A stretch of 64,000 nt of DNA from Sutcliffiella horikoshii (GCA_001636495.1 KV440964.1:1132666-1196665); one strand, 5' to 3'. Shown: positions 1 to 10,724, counted from the first letter of the stretch. The notes: generated by a model from the sequence alone, not told the origin. Translations and numbers: made by a program.

Positions 1-110
1 TTGGGCGTGCAAATGTGTTCGGCACCCAGTTTCACCCGGAAAAAAGCAGCAATGTCGGCTTGGCAATCTTAGAGAACTTTGTAAACCTTGTGAAGGAAGA
101 GGAGCGATAA
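1..110 (+). CDS. hisH: Imidazole glycerol phosphate synthase subunit HisH, C-terminal end (partial)
   Basis: The frame opening at base 3 encodes 35 residues and a stop at 108-110; the gene runs off the left edge. The residues include TQFHPEKS, which carries the His and Glu of the class I glutamine amidotransferase triad. HisH releases ammonia from glutamine and passes it to HisF for imidazole ring closure in histidine synthesis. hisA starts 2 bases after the stop, so the gene is inside the his operon. Identification rests on the motif and on the hisA-hisF neighbours. Confidence 0.9.
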   Translation, partial: GRANVFGTQFHPEKSSNVGLAILENFVNLVKEEER

Positions 111-111
111 T

Positions 112-843
112 ATGAGTTTTACCATCTATCCGGCAATTGATATGCGCGGCGGAAAATGTGTGCGCCTGCTGCAAGGCGACTATAGCAAGGAAACGGTTTA
201 CGGCGATTCCCCGTTTGATATGGCGAAAACGTTTGTGGAGCAGGGAGCGGAGTGGATTCATATGGTGGACCTGGACGGTGCGAAGGCAGGTTCTCCTGTT
301 AATGATCGGTTTGTGCTGAAGGTGGCCAGCGAGTTGTCTGCAAAGGTGCAAATCGGCGGTGGCATCCGGACTGCAGCGGATGTTGGGCACTATTTATCGA
401 ACGGAGTGGACCGGGTCATTTTAGGGAGTGCTGCAATCAATGATCCATCCTTCGTTCGTGAGATGCTTGCGAGGTATGGTGGTTCCCGTATAGCAATCGG
501 CCTTGATGCCAAGGACGGCTATGTGGCAACAGAAGGCTGGGTGGAGACATCCACGGTAAAGGCGACCGTGCTTGGAAAAGAGCTCGCGGACGCCGGAGCG
601 GATACGTTCATTTTTACGGATATCGCGACGGACGGTATGCTTTCCGGTCCGAATGTAGAGGCGACGGTCGAGCTTGCCCGTGTGACAGGGGCTTCGGTTA
701 TTGCCTCAGGTGGAGTGAGTTCCGTTGAGGATCTATTGGCATTAAGAAAGTTTGCGGCCGATGGCGTGTCAGGTTCCATTGTCGGGAAAGCGATCTACAC
801 GGAGAAAATCAACCTTGCCCAAGCATTGGAAGAGGTGAAATAG
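112..843 (+). CDS. hisA: Phosphoribosylformimino-AICAR ribotide isomerase HisA
   Basis: The product has 243 residues, the usual family length. HisA performs the Amadori rearrangement of ProFAR to PRFAR, the fourth step unit of histidine synthesis, in the cytoplasm. It is a TIM barrel with the two half-barrel signatures expected: Asp10 in the AIDMRGG stretch and Asp132 in GLDAKDG are the likely acid/base pair, and IGGGIR and IASGGVSS are phosphate-binding loops. The ATG follows GGAGCGATAAT and sits 2 bases after hisH; hisF starts directly after its stop. It is co-transcribed with the other his genes. Confidence 0.97.
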   Translation: MSFTIYPAIDMRGGKCVRLLQGDYSKETVYGDSPFDMAKTFVEQGAEWIHMVDLDGAKAGSPVNDRFVLKVASELSAKVQIGGGIRTAADVGHYLSNGVDRVILGSAAINDPSFVREMLARYGGSRIAIGLDAKDGYVATEGWVETSTVKATVLGKELADAGADTFIFTDIATDGMLSGPNVEATVELARVTGASVIASGGVSSVEDLLALRKFAADGVSGSIVGKAIYTEKINLAQALEEVK

Positions 844-1602
844 ATGCTGACGAAACGAATCATACCTTGCTTGGATGTAAAAGAAGGACGTGTTGTAAAG
901 GGCGTCCAATTTGTGGAGCTTCGTGATGCAGGCGATCCGGTCGAGCTTGCCGCTTTTTATGATGAAGAAGGGGCCGACGAGCTGGTATTTCTGGATATCT
1001 CCGCATCCCATGAAGGTAGGGAAACGATGGTGGATGTGGTCGAGCAGGTGGCGGCAAAATTGGCCATACCGTTTACGGTCGGAGGCGGTATCAACTCCAT
1101 CGAAGATATGAAACGATTATTGCGTGCCGGTGCAGATAAAGTTTCCTTGAATACGGCGGCATTACTGAACCCTTACTTGATTCAGGCTGGAGCGGATTAC
1201 TTTGGCTCGCAATGTATTGTTGTTGCAATTGATGCAAAGTATGACGAGAGCCTTGGATCTTGGAGAGTTTACACACACGGTGGCCGCCGAGAAACGGATC
1301 AGGAAGTGGTGCAATGGGCTCGTGAAGCTGTCCGGTTGGGGGCAGGAGAGATATTATTGACGAGCATGGACAGCGACGGCGAAAAGAAGGGCTTCAACCT
1401 GGCGCTGACAAAAGCGGTGAGTGAAGCTGTATCTGTGCCGGTCATTGCCTCTGGCGGTGCCGGGGAAGCGTCGCATTTCCTTTCGGCGTTTGAAGAAGGT
1501 GCGGCAGATGCAGCATTGGCCGCCTCCATTTTCCACTATAAAGAAACGAGTGTAAAAGAAGTGAAAAGCTACTTGAAGGAGAAAGGGGTGCAGGTTCGAT
1601 GA
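844..1602 (+). CDS. hisF: Imidazole glycerol phosphate synthase cyclase subunit HisF
   Basis: This 252-residue TIM barrel forms IGP and AICAR from PRFAR using ammonia supplied by HisH. The catalytic aspartates Asp11 ([15 protein letters not shown]) and Asp130 (VVAIDAK) are in place, as are the phosphate loops TVGGGI and IASGGAG. The ATG directly abuts the hisA stop, and the stop overlaps the hisI start in an ATGA arrangement, so translation is probably coupled. The product AICAR links the pathway to purine synthesis. Confidence 0.97.
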   Translation: MLTKRIIPCLDVKEGRVVKGVQFVELRDAGDPVELAAFYDEEGADELVFLDISASHEGRETMVDVVEQVAAKLAIPFTVGGGINSIEDMKRLLRAGADKVSLNTAALLNPYLIQAGADYFGSQCIVVAIDAKYDESLGSWRVYTHGGRRETDQEVVQWAREAVRLGAGEILLTSMDSDGEKKGFNLALTKAVSEAVSVPVIASGGAGEASHFLSAFEEGAADAALAASIFHYKETSVKEVKSYLKEKGVQVR

Positions 1603-2288
1603 TCAATCTTGAAGCGATTAGGTTTGATGAAAAGGGGCTTGTCCCAGCAATCGTGCAGGATGCTTCTAGTAAGGAAGTGTTGACGCTCGCTTATATGAAC
1701 GGGGAGTCCTTGGTGAAAACGGTGGAGACCAGGGAAACTTGGTTCTGGAGCCGTTCTCGTAGTGAGCTATGGCATAAAGGGGCAACTTCCGGTAACACGC
1801 AGCGTGTTGTGGAGATGCGCTATGACTGCGATCAGGACGCAGTGCTTGTGTTGGTGGAGCCAAAAGGGCCAGCATGTCATAAGGGAGAGTCGACTTGTTT
1901 TCATGAGGTGGTGCTGGCTGGTGAGGCTGGAACTTCTGGCGCTTCTGGAACTGGTGTGAGCGTTGGGGCTTCCGGTTCGGCATCTGGTATTTTAGCTCAG
2001 TTGGAGTCTGTGATTGCATCCCGGGCTGTGGATAAACCAGAAGGATCTTATACAACCTATCTTTTTGAAGAAGGTGTGGATAAGATTTTGAAAAAGGTTG
2101 GCGAGGAAGCGGCGGAAGTAATCATTGCTGCAAAAAACCGTGACCGCGGAGAACTTACATGGGAAGTTGCCGATCTGTTTTTCCATGTGATGGTGCTACT
2201 GCGTGAGCAGGATGTAAGCTTGGATGAGGTCTTGGCTGTGCTGGAGAAGCGGCACGCTGGGAAGAAGCTTGATGGGATGGTTGAATAG
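1599..2288 (+). CDS. hisI: Bifunctional PRA-cyclohydrolase / PRA-ATP pyrophosphohydrolase HisIE
   Basis: The protein has 229 residues and two domains. Residues 1-107 are the PRA-CH domain, with [12 protein letters not shown] and the zinc ligands in the DCDQDA and CHKGESTCF segments. Residues 131-229 are the helical PRA-PH domain, with the acidic EEAAEV motif. Together they perform steps 2 and 3 of histidine synthesis. The joining segment (about 108-130) is made almost only of Gly, Ala, Ser, Thr and Val and is unusually long and low in complexity. The ATG overlaps the hisF stop. It is the last gene of the his operon here. Confidence 0.96.
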   Translation: MINLEAIRFDEKGLVPAIVQDASSKEVLTLAYMNGESLVKTVETRETWFWSRSRSELWHKGATSGNTQRVVEMRYDCDQDAVLVLVEPKGPACHKGESTCFHEVVLAGEAGTSGASGTGVSVGASGSASGILAQLESVIASRAVDKPEGSYTTYLFEEGVDKILKKVGEEAAEVIIAAKNRDRGELTWEVADLFFHVMVLLREQDVSLDEVLAVLEKRHAGKKLDGMVE

Positions 2289-2760
2289 ATCATTCGAATG
2301 GAAAATTTGACGCTTTCTTGGTTGCTTGTTGGCAGCTGGGGAGGTGTTTTTTTGTATAGGGATGTTGGGGGAGAGGGAAGGGTTATGGGGGGAATAATCC
2401 AATAAATGGACTCTCCTAAATTAAGAATTCCCTTAATGAGGGTAAAAATGTTTCAAAAACTAATGTCCCAAGTGCTTTTTCAAATAGAGCAAACCATTCT
2501 CTCTCATTTTCTACAATAGCATCTTTAAAACAAACGTTTGAATAATGGAAAATGGAAAGTCAATTGTACGAAGGGGTACAGCTGGTGAAGTAGGAATTAA
2601 CTTTTGAGATTGCTATCTTGAGAAAGTTTTTTTGGGGAGGTAGTATGGAAGCACTTCTCCAAAGGATGGAATTCCGCCACACATCAAAATTTCCCACCTC
2701 CCTTTCAAAGCGGTGTTGTGTTATACTACGAACGGTAAGTAAGTTTGTATGGAGGCTATA
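2289..2760 (+). other. Intergenic region between hisI and yvcD
   Basis: I see no convincing gene in these roughly 470 bases. Near the right end an extended -10 element, TG-T-TATACT (2719-2727), lies about 35 bases before the yvcD start and may be its promoter, but no good -35 box is present. A short palindrome CAAACGTTTG at about 2531-2540 was noted. No strong U-tailed terminator for the his operon is obvious. Confidence 0.35.
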
Positions 2761-4197
2761 ATGGGAAAAAATCCGAATGTGAAACAAGTTGCTAAGATCA
2801 TCCCATTTGCGCAGAATGGCGATTATTTTTTTCAAAAGGGCATCCGCGCTTATCGGAAGCGGGATTTATATAAGGCAAGAAAATGGCTACAGCGTGCGGA
2901 GGCGATGAAGCCGAGTGATGCATCGATTATGTGTCAGCTGGCGATTGTTTTAACCGAGCTTGGCGACTATCAGCGTTCCAATGAACTTTTAGAGGATATA
3001 ATAGAAGATTTGGCACCGGATATGCATGACTGCCATTACTTTATGGCGAACAATTATGCATATTTAGGTTTGTTCCAGGAAGCTAGAAAGCATGCCGAGG
3101 AATACTTGACGATGGAGCCGGACGGGGAGTTCGTAGAGGACACAGAAGACCTGATTGATCTTCTGGAAATCGAAACGGACGAAGCGGAGGATTATGTGGA
3201 AGGACAGGATCACCTAATAGTCATGCAAGAGAATGCGAGAGGCCTGCTTGAAAAAGGTGAGCTTGATGAAGCATTGGCATTGCTGGAGCAGATTATCGAG
3301 GAGTATCCGCAATTTTGGTCCGCCTACAATAACCTGGCGCTTGCCTATTTCTACAAGGGCAACCTAACAGAGGCGCGAGATGTGCTCGAGGATGTACTGG
3401 AGAGGAACCATGGCAATCTGCATGCGCTTTGCAATCTGCTTGTATTTTTCCATTACGAAAACAATGTAAAGGAAATGAATGAGCTTGCAACAAGGCTTGA
3501 AAAGGTGACACCAATTCTGGTAGAGCACCGTTATAAGCTTGGCGCGACTTTCGGGCTGATCGGCAGATATGAGTTATCCTTCAAATGGTTGCGTTCCTTG
3601 CAGAAAAACGGATTTCAAGGTGATGGCACGTTTTACTTCTGGCTGGCGAATGCGGCCTATCATACGGAGAGGTCTACGGTTGCCGAGCATGCTTGGGCGA
3701 AAGTGCTTGAGATGAACCCTGAGAAGGCTGGGACAGAGCCATGGAACCATATGGGAGATAAAACGGTCGAGGAAGAAGAGGCGGAACAGCTTTACCGCAT
3801 TTTCCAATCGAGCTTCTCGAGTAAGACAACGGTCAAAAATGTGTTAGAGCAATCCTTTGTCACATCGTCTGTACGCGAATTTGCCATGTTTGCCTTATTG
3901 AATCGTAAAGATGTTCCGGTCAATGTGGTAAATGGGTATGAAATTGCAACACTTTTAAAAAATAAACAAGTGGATTCGATCGTAAAAGAGTGGTTTGATC
4001 TTTATGCACGCGCATCAAAGCAATCCATCACTTTCACGAATGCACCTGCATGGGCGGGCGCTTTTGCCTACGTCTGGAGCAAGGGGAACGGCTATGCCGT
4101 AACTCAGAAAGAGCTGGTGGAAACATATGAGATTTCTGCAAGCACTTTAAGGAAATACATTAAAAGAGTAGAGGAACTAGTTGCTACCTTTTCTTAA
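2761..4197 (+). CDS. yvcD: Tetratricopeptide-repeat protein YvcD
   Basis: The protein has 478 residues and is soluble, with no signal peptide. It contains several TPR-like helical pairs: residues about 20-130 (GIRAYRKRDLYKARKWLQRA) and about 160-290 (LLEKGELDEALALLEQ, and LALAYFYKGNLTEARDVLED). The C-terminal 60 residues carry a short helix-turn-helix-like segment (YEISASTLRKYIKRVEEL). The B. subtilis homologue lies at the same place before trxB; its function is not known. I chose ATG 2761 because GGAGG at 2751-2755 gives good spacing, whereas an upstream in-frame ATG at 2749 overlaps that site. Confidence 0.85.
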   Translation: MGKNPNVKQVAKIIPFAQNGDYFFQKGIRAYRKRDLYKARKWLQRAEAMKPSDASIMCQLAIVLTELGDYQRSNELLEDIIEDLAPDMHDCHYFMANNYAYLGLFQEARKHAEEYLTMEPDGEFVEDTEDLIDLLEIETDEAEDYVEGQDHLIVMQENARGLLEKGELDEALALLEQIIEEYPQFWSAYNNLALAYFYKGNLTEARDVLEDVLERNHGNLHALCNLLVFFHYENNVKEMNELATRLEKVTPILVEHRYKLGATFGLIGRYELSFKWLRSLQKNGFQGDGTFYFWLANAAYHTERSTVAEHAWAKVLEMNPEKAGTEPWNHMGDKTVEEEEAEQLYRIFQSSFSSKTTVKNVLEQSFVTSSVREFAMFALLNRKDVPVNVVNGYEIATLLKNKQVDSIVKEWFDLYARASKQSITFTNAPAWAGAFAYVWSKGNGYAVTQKELVETYEISASTLRKYIKRVEELVATFS

Positions 4198-4228
4198 AAA
4201 CCGGGCCGGAATATGGCTCGGTTTTTTT
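4196..4228 (+). terminator. Rho-independent terminator after yvcD
   Basis: The stem AACCGGGCC pairs with GGCTCGGTT around a short loop and is followed by a run of seven T. It begins inside the yvcD stop codon region and ends the transcript before trxB. Confidence 0.85.
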
Positions 4229-4253
4229 GCTGACTTCCCTCATGAGCAAAAAG

Positions 4254-4361
4254 TTGGACGCACAGCCTGCCTGTTATATAGGATAGTAACTGGGAATACT
4301 TTAAAAGTGTATTCCGTAAATATATATCTAAAATTGGATGAAAATAGGGTTATCATAATAG
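4254..4361 (+). promoter_or_regulatory. Candidate SigA promoters upstream of trxB
   Basis: Two weak candidates can be read. The first is TTGGAC (4254-4259) with a -10-like TATATA or TATAGG at 4275-4282. The second is TTGGAT (4334-4339), a 16-base spacer and TAATAG (4356-4361). Because a terminator precedes this region, trxB must have its own promoter. I cannot decide between the two. Confidence 0.35.
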
Positions 4362-5348
<987 letters not shown>

Positions 5349-5491
5349 TGGGTATGTCGAACTATAAAAGAAGCTGTCGAAACATCCCCTTAACCAAAAC
5401 GTAACTGCGCCTTAACGCATCTGTAACAGCTTTGAAACAATAATCGGTTATTATATAAATAGTAATTGACCCCCTTTTATAAATATAGTGG

Positions 5492-5527
5492 ATGACACGG
5501 GTTCCCTTTTTCCCGTGTCCTTTTTTT
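5492..5527 (+). terminator. Rho-independent terminator after trxB
   Basis: GACACGGG (5494-5501) pairs with CCCGTGTC (5512-5519) and is followed by eight T. It lies about 145 bases after the trxB stop. Confidence 0.85.
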
Positions 5528-5636
5528 ATGCCTTTTTTGGATACAGAATAACCCCCCCTGCTATCGCCCAAATGTACAACCTTCCAAGTAGAACATTCGA
5601 AAAGCATTTCCCTACAAATTGATTGGAATACAAGGT

Positions 5637-5665
5637 TTGTTTAATCTCTTAAAGAAAGCTATGAT
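5637..5665 (+). promoter_or_regulatory. Candidate SigA promoter of the yvcI-rapZ-yvcK-whiA-crh operon
   Basis: TTGTTT (5637-5642), a 17-base spacer and TATGAT (5660-5665) follow the trxB terminator. A 13-base palindrome TTCCAAATTGGAA lies at 5697-5709, just after the expected start site. The leader to yvcI would be about 330 bases and would carry the repeat at 5841-5966. Confidence 0.5.
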
Positions 5666-5840
5666 ATACTTAAAAAAAGCGTTTACACGTATTTGTTTCC
5701 AAATTGGAATCGATACCTGTCAGGAATCCTTACATAGAGTTCGCTAATTTGTAGAACTTTCTTGTGTCTTAATAAGTGCATTTGCTGTAAAATAAAAATG
5801 ATACACTTGGCTAGTTTTATTTTTGATATTGAAATACCAC

Positions 5841-5966
5841 CTATAGATTGCAGTGCAAGGTGTGAGACTCCTGCGGGAGGTAGCGGTAGGTTGAGACCCC
5901 GCAACGAAGTGAGGAGGCTCAAGCACCGCCCCGCGGAAAGCGAACACCTGAAACGGAGATCTATAG
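5841..5966 (+). repeat. Nested palindromic repeat, copy 1 (126 bp)
   Basis: The outer arms begin and end with CTATAG and match over about 23 bases (CTATAGAT ... AGGTGT against its complement). Inside are the conserved blocks GACTCCTGCGGGAG, TTGAGACCCCGC, GAGGAGGCTCAAG and CCCCGCGGAAAGCG. This copy is in the leader of yvcI. Spurious short reading frames cross it. Confidence 0.9.
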
Positions 5967-6005
5967 GGGTTCTATAGACATCTAAGAACAAAAGGGGTTG
6001 TAACC

Positions 6006-6464
6006 ATGCAAAGAGTAACAAATTGTGTGCTAGTAAAAGATGACCAAGTGCTACTATTGCAAAAACCGCGTCGTGGTTGGTGGGTTGCACCTGGTGGAAA
6101 AATGGAGCACGGAGAATCGGTAAAAGATACGGTCGTGCGTGAATATCGTGAAGAAACAGGCATCTACTTAAAAAATCCTGCCCTTAAGGGTGTTTTTACA
6201 TTTGTGATAAAAGAGGGGAAGGACATCGTGTCTGAATGGATGATGTTCACCTTCCTTGCAACGGAGTATGACGGACAGAATGTGAAGGAATCAGAGGAAG
6301 GGAAAATCGAATGGCATAAGCAAGAAGATATCGCAGCACTTCCTATGGCGCCAGGGGATTTTCACATTCTCGATTACCTCATTAAAGGATCTGGCATGAT
6401 TTTCGGGACGTTCACGTATACGCCGGATTTCGAATTGTTGTCCTACCGTCTGGATCCAAATTGA
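6006..6464 (+). CDS. yvcI: Nudix hydrolase YvcI
   Basis: The protein has 152 residues. The complete Nudix box G-x5-E-x7-REYREETGI lies at residues 31-53, with the metal-binding glutamates REYREE. Its N-terminal half resembles the MutT/8-oxo-dGTP group, but the true substrate cannot be read from the sequence. The ATG follows AAAGGGGTTG. It is the first gene of the block yvcI-rapZ-yvcK-whiA-crh, which is strongly conserved in Bacillus; rapZ begins 40 bases later. Confidence 0.9.
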   Translation: MQRVTNCVLVKDDQVLLLQKPRRGWWVAPGGKMEHGESVKDTVVREYREETGIYLKNPALKGVFTFVIKEGKDIVSEWMMFTFLATEYDGQNVKESEEGKIEWHKQEDIAALPMAPGDFHILDYLIKGSGMIFGTFTYTPDFELLSYRLDPN

Positions 6465-6504
6465 TTGGCGTATAAAAAGCCAGAATTAAAGGAGTGAAAA
6501 CAAT

Positions 6505-7395
6505 ATGAGTGCAGGTACGAGCAGTGATGTGGAATTGGTGATTATCACTGGGATGAGCGGAGCGGGAAAAACTGTTGCCATCCAAAGCTTGGAGGATCTT
6601 GGCTTTTTCTGTGTCGATAATCTTCCTCCGACGTTGCTTCCAAAGTTTTTAGAGCTGATGGAAGAGTCGGGCAATAAAATGAATAAAGTGGCATTGGTCA
6701 TGGACCTGCGCGGGCGTGAGTTTTTCGACAGCCTGTTTGAAGCGCTGGATGACATATCAGAATTATCTTGGGTGACACCACAGATTCTATTCCTGGATGC
6801 GAAGGATTCGGTTCTTGTTAGCCGTTATAAGGAGACAAGAAGATCACATCCATTGGCAAAATCGGGACTCCCGCTTGAAGGAATCGAGCATGAGCGTGAG
6901 TTGCTAGAAGAACTGAAGGGCCGTGCGCAACTAATCTTGGATACTTCCAACTTAAAGCCACGTGAACTCAGAGAGAAAATCCTCAAACAATTTGCTACAC
7001 ACTCCAAACAGACTTTCAAATTGAATGTTGTTTCCTTCGGGTTCAAGTACGGACTTCCCATTGATGCAGACCTAGTATTTGATGTGCGATTCTTGCCAAA
7101 TCCTCATTATATTGATCATATGAGACCGATGACAGGACTCGATGAAGAAGTATCGTCCTATGTGCTGAAATGGACGGAAACGCAGAAGTTCATTGAAAAG
7201 CTGGGCGATTTGTTAAGCTTCATGCTTCCGTATTACAAGCGGGAAGGGAAGAGCCAGCTGGTGCTTGCCATAGGATGTACAGGTGGGCAGCACCGTTCCG
7301 TAACCTTGGCAGAGTACTTCGCAAAGCATTTTAAGGATGAATATGATACACTCCTTACACATCGAGATATCGAAAAACGAAAGGGTAAACACTGA
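6505..7395 (+). CDS. rapZ: RNase adapter / nucleotide-binding protein RapZ (YvcJ)
   Basis: The 296-residue protein has a P-loop GMSGAGKT at residues 16-23 near the N-terminus and the conserved RapZ C-terminal domain ([10 protein letters not shown] near residue 255). YvcJ of B. subtilis binds and hydrolyses nucleotides and affects competence; in enterobacteria the homologue guides RNase E on small RNAs. The ATG is preceded by AAAGGAGTG. The stop overlaps the yvcK start by one base, indicating coupled translation. Confidence 0.94.
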   Translation: MSAGTSSDVELVIITGMSGAGKTVAIQSLEDLGFFCVDNLPPTLLPKFLELMEESGNKMNKVALVMDLRGREFFDSLFEALDDISELSWVTPQILFLDAKDSVLVSRYKETRRSHPLAKSGLPLEGIEHERELLEELKGRAQLILDTSNLKPRELREKILKQFATHSKQTFKLNVVSFGFKYGLPIDADLVFDVRFLPNPHYIDHMRPMTGLDEEVSSYVLKWTETQKFIEKLGDLLSFMLPYYKREGKSQLVLAIGCTGGQHRSVTLAEYFAKHFKDEYDTLLTHRDIEKRKGKH

Positions 7396-8357
7396 TGAAA
7401 CGTCAAAAGGTACCCAAAATTGTCATTATCGGAGGGGGAACGGGGCTTCCTGTTCTTCTCCGTGGATTGAAACATTATGATGTCGATATAACAGCGGTGG
7501 TAACGGTTGCTGACGATGGCGGAAGCTCCGGAAGATTGCGTGATGAGCTCCATATTCCTCCACCGGGGGATGTCCGCAATGTCCTGGCAGCGTTATCGGA
7601 TGTGGAACCCCTGATTGAGGATCTGTTTCAGCACCGCTTTGCAACTGGTAACGGGTTATCCGGTCATTCACTCGGTAATTTGCTGCTAGCAGCCATGACG
7701 ACGATAACAGGGGACTTTGTCCACGCGATTCGTGAAATGAGCAAGGTGCTGAATGTGCGAGGCAAGGTACTGCCGGCTGCTAATCAAAGCGTTGTATTGC
7801 ATGCAGAGATGGGGGACGGTTCCATTGTTACAGGAGAATCAAAAATCCCCACGCATGGGCAGAAAATCAAACGGGTGTTCCTTACGCCAGAGAACGTCGA
7901 GCCATTGCAGGAATCAGTAGAGGAGATTGAGAAGGCAGATCTTATCATCGTGGGTCCTGGAAGCCTTTACACCAGCATCCTGCCGAACCTTCTTGTTCCA
8001 AAGATCGGCGAGGCGGTGTGCAATGCCCATGCGAAAAAGGTGTATATCTGTAATGTCATGACACAGGCTGGCGAGACTTTGGAGTACACGGCAAGCGACC
8101 ATGTCAAAGCACTTTACGATCACCTTGGCTGCCGTTTCATGGATACCATCCTTGTAAATGAGGAAGGGATTCCTGAAGAGATCGCCATTCGCTATAAAAA
8201 AGAATCTGCAACACCGGTTGTATACGATATCGCGGCCTTGTCAAACCTGGGGCTAGAGATTATGCATGACAAAATCATTCGCTATGAGGACGGGGTCATC
8301 CGTCATGACACCCAAAAGGTGGCGGCACTCTTATATTCGATGATAAAGGACAAATAG
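7395..8357 (+). CDS. yvcK: Gluconeogenesis factor YvcK (MgfK family)
   Basis: The product has 320 residues and belongs to the CofD-like family. It shows the N-terminal nucleotide-binding loop IGGGTGLPVLLRGLK (about 12-26) and VADDGGSSGRLR. In B. subtilis YvcK binds UDP-sugars and is needed for normal morphology and growth on gluconeogenic substrates. The start overlaps the rapZ stop by one base. The gene order before whiA and crh supports the assignment. Confidence 0.94.
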   Translation: MKRQKVPKIVIIGGGTGLPVLLRGLKHYDVDITAVVTVADDGGSSGRLRDELHIPPPGDVRNVLAALSDVEPLIEDLFQHRFATGNGLSGHSLGNLLLAAMTTITGDFVHAIREMSKVLNVRGKVLPAANQSVVLHAEMGDGSIVTGESKIPTHGQKIKRVFLTPENVEPLQESVEEIEKADLIIVGPGSLYTSILPNLLVPKIGEAVCNAHAKKVYICNVMTQAGETLEYTASDHVKALYDHLGCRFMDTILVNEEGIPEEIAIRYKKESATPVVYDIAALSNLGLEIMHDKIIRYEDGVIRHDTQKVAALLYSMIKDK

Positions 8358-8472
8358 ATAGATGCAAACGGATGCATCGCTGGTGGTACCGGTGAGGGGG
8401 ATGGCCTGGGCTGTTTAAAGCTTTTGCATACCTCTACCACACCAAGTAAACTCACACTGGGGGTGATCAACG

Positions 8473-9417
8473 ATGTCCTACGCTTCTGAAACGAAAAAAG
8501 AACTAACAACCATAGAAACCAAAGACTGTTGCGTAAAGGCAGAGCTTGCGGCACTTATCAGGATGAACGGGTCACTGTCCTTTTCCAATCGGAAACTGAT
8601 CCTAGATATCCAAACTGAAAACGCAGCAATTGCCCGCAGAATCTATACGTTGACAAAAAGGATATACGATGTTCGTGTCGAATTGCTTGTACGTAAGAAA
8701 ATGAGATTGAAGAAAAACAACGTCTATATCGTCCGGTATGCCGAGCAGGCCCATTACATCTTGGATCAACTGAAAATATTGAAGGATGGTTTCACCTTCG
8801 TCCGAGATATATCAGAGGATCTGATTGCCAAAAAATGCTGCAAGCGCTCGTATTTACGTGGTGCCTTTTTAGCTGGGGGCTCTGTCAATAATCCGGAGAC
8901 ATCTTCTTATCATCTTGAAATCTTTTCGCTCTACCATGAACATAATGAATCTTTGTGCGAGCTTATGAATATGTTTCACTTAAACAGTAAAACATTGGAG
9001 CGTAAGAAGGGCTATATCACATACCTGAAAGAGGCGGAAAAGATTGCGGAGTTTCTTAGTATCATTGGCGCCCATCAGGCGTTGCTGAAATTCGAGGACA
9101 TCCGGATTGTTCGCGATATGCGGAATTCTGTCAACCGACTGGTGAACTGTGAGACCGCCAATCTCAATAAAACGATTGGTGCCGCCATCAGGCAGGTGGA
9201 AAACATCCGCTTCATCGACAGCACGGTCGGGCTCGGAATTCTGCCTGACAAGCTCCGCGAAATTGCCGAGCTACGTGTTACCTACCAGGATGTAACACTG
9301 AAGGAGCTTGGTGAAATGGTATCAAGTGGGACCATCAGCAAATCAGGCATCAATCACCGACTACGAAAAATAGATGAAATTGCCGATAAACTACGTGCAG
9401 GGGAATCTGTTAAATAA
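8473..9417 (+). CDS. whiA: DNA-binding protein WhiA
   Basis: The 314-residue protein has an N-terminal domain related to LAGLIDADG homing endonucleases (about 20-220, without a visible nuclease role) and a C-terminal helix-turn-helix ([18 protein letters not shown], about 275-305). WhiA acts in sporulation septation in Streptomyces and affects cell division and chromosome segregation in Bacillus. The ATG follows GGGGTGATC. It is separated from yvcK by 115 bases in which I see no clear signal, and is followed by crh. Confidence 0.94.
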   Translation: MSYASETKKELTTIETKDCCVKAELAALIRMNGSLSFSNRKLILDIQTENAAIARRIYTLTKRIYDVRVELLVRKKMRLKKNNVYIVRYAEQAHYILDQLKILKDGFTFVRDISEDLIAKKCCKRSYLRGAFLAGGSVNNPETSSYHLEIFSLYHEHNESLCELMNMFHLNSKTLERKKGYITYLKEAEKIAEFLSIIGAHQALLKFEDIRIVRDMRNSVNRLVNCETANLNKTIGAAIRQVENIRFIDSTVGLGILPDKLREIAELRVTYQDVTLKELGEMVSSGTISKSGINHRLRKIDEIADKLRAGESVK

Positions 9418-9493
9418 AGCTGAGTCAGGCAAACTCGTTGTTTGTGAGACTGCTTCGACCAGCCAACATAAATTGGATAGAGGAGGAATACAC

Positions 9494-9751
9494 ATGGTAC
9501 AAAAACAAGTGGATGTTCGTTTGAAAACGGGCTTACAAGCACGTCCGGCTGCCCTTTTCGTACAGGAAGCAAACCGCTTCTCAAGCGAGGTTTTCTTAGA
9601 AAAAGACGGTAAAAAAGTAAATGCGAAAAGCATCATGGGCCTAATGAGCCTTGCAATCAGCTCTGGCACGACGATTACTTTAATCGCTGATGGTCACGAC
9701 GAAGAAGATGCAATTGCTGCATTGACTGAATACGTGCAACAAGAGAACTAA
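9494..9751 (+). CDS. crh: Catabolite repression HPr-like protein Crh
   Basis: The protein has 85 residues. It keeps Ser46 (NAKSIMGLMSL), the site of HPr kinase, but has Gln15 in TGLQARPAA where HPr has the catalytic His15. This is the defining difference between Crh and HPr. Phosphorylated Crh is a corepressor of CcpA. I chose ATG 9494, preceded by AGAGGAGGAAT; an upstream in-frame ATG at 9374 lies inside whiA and has no site. It is the last gene of the yvcI operon, and the cre sites further right are its expected indirect targets. Confidence 0.96.
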   Translation: MVQKQVDVRLKTGLQARPAALFVQEANRFSSEVFLEKDGKKVNAKSIMGLMSLAISSGTTITLIADGHDEEDAIAALTEYVQQEN

Positions 9752-9787
9752 AAAACCGGGTCTCCCCTTGATGGGAAGCCCGGTTTT
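9752..9787. terminator. Bidirectional terminator between crh and clpP
   Basis: AAAACCGGG pairs with CCCGGTTTT, with a second short TCCC/GGGA stem inside. It has A and T runs on both sides and serves the convergent crh and clpP genes. Confidence 0.9.
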
Positions 9788-9791
9788 ACTT

Positions 9792-10379
9792 TTATTGGTT
9801 GTTATTACGGATTACTTTGTCGATTAGTCCGTATTCAAGTGCGCGGTCAGCTGTCATGAAGTTGTCGCGGTCTGTGTCGCGGGAAATCACTTCGATTGGC
9901 TGGCCAGTTTGCTCAGATAGGATTGTGTTCAATTTTTCGCGTAGGAACAAGATGCGTTTTGCTGCAATCTCGATTTCCGTTGCTTGACCTTGTGCTCCAC
10001 CAAGTGGTTGGTGAATCATGACTTCACTGTTAGGAAGCGCGAAACGCTTGCCTTTAGCTCCAGCAGCAAGTAAGAATGCTCCTATGGAAGCGGCCATACC
10101 CACACACATTGTGCTAACATTCGGCTTAATGAAGTTCATTGTATCGTAGATAGCCATACCAGCTGTGATGGAACCACCCGGGCTGTTGATGTAAAGGGAG
10201 ATATCTTTATCAGGATCTTCCGCTGCCAAGAATAGAAGCTGAGACACGATGGAGTTAGCCACATTGTCATCAATTGCACTTCCAAGCATGATAATACGGT
10301 CTTTTAATAAGCGGGAGTAAATATCGTACGCGCGCTCCCCACGGCTTGTTTGTTCAATAACTGTAGGAATTAAGTTCAT
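9792..10379 (-). CDS. clpP: ATP-dependent Clp protease proteolytic subunit ClpP
   Basis: The 195-residue serine protease forms the tetradecameric chamber used by ClpC, ClpE and ClpX. The triad is visible: Ser98 (GMAASIGAF), His123 (MIHQPLGG) and Asp172 (RDTDRDN). The start ATG follows AAGGAGGAAAAGTGAG on the minus strand. A promoter overlapped by a CtsR operator lies about 120 bases upstream, so class III heat-shock control is expected. Confidence 0.98.
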   Translation of the reverse strand: MNLIPTVIEQTSRGERAYDIYSRLLKDRIIMLGSAIDDNVANSIVSQLLFLAAEDPDKDISLYINSPGGSITAGMAIYDTMNFIKPNVSTMCVGMAASIGAFLLAAGAKGKRFALPNSEVMIHQPLGGAQGQATEIEIAAKRILFLREKLNTILSEQTGQPIEVISRDTDRDNFMTADRALEYGLIDKVIRNNNQ

Positions 10380-10498
10380 CTCACTTTTCCTCCTTGAAAT
10401 TTAAGTTTTCTATCGACATAGGCTCCTATGTAAAAATGGGAAAAACTTAGGCGAACCTATACCAATTAGTAAGTATTACTAAATCTTTATGTACTTTT

Positions 10499-10527
10499 AT
10501 CATACATACAAGGTCAAGAATGGTCAA
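10499..10527 (-). promoter_or_regulatory. SigA promoter of clpP
   Basis: Read on the minus strand, TTGACC (10527-10522) is followed by a 17-base spacer and TATGAT (10504-10499). The leader to the clpP ATG is about 110 bases. Confidence 0.75.
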
Positions 10528-10528
10528 A
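10512..10528 (-). promoter_or_regulatory. CtsR operator at clpP
   Basis: On the plus strand it reads GGTCAAGAATGGTCAAA, a match with one mismatch to the CtsR tandem heptad GGTCAAA-NAN-GGTCAAA. It covers the -35 box of the clpP promoter, as expected for repression. Confidence 0.8.
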
Positions 10529-10662
10529 TAAAAACCATCGCAAAAACCCCCATTTTTCCCCATGTAATAATCATATCCAGTATGTGGTGTGATTAAACTT
10601 CAAACGGGCGTTACCGAACGGCCTCTTCATAAAAGTTATTTCCTTAAGTATGTGACTTCCTG

Positions 10663-10692
10663 TTGCCCGCCTCTCGACATCTGGTGTATAAT
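10663..10692 (+). promoter_or_regulatory. Promoter of the tRNA-Arg gene
   Basis: TTGCCC (10663-10668), an 18-base spacer and a perfect TATAAT (10687-10692) lie 32 bases before the tRNA. Confidence 0.65.
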
Positions 10693-10724
10693 TTGGTATA
10701 TTAATAAAGTTCCATTTGCAGTGT

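Noticed and set aside
9374-9493. Longer Crh starting inside whiA
   Set aside because: The extension lacks a ribosome-binding site and would shift the conserved Gln15 and Ser46 positions; ATG 9494 has AGAGGAGG.
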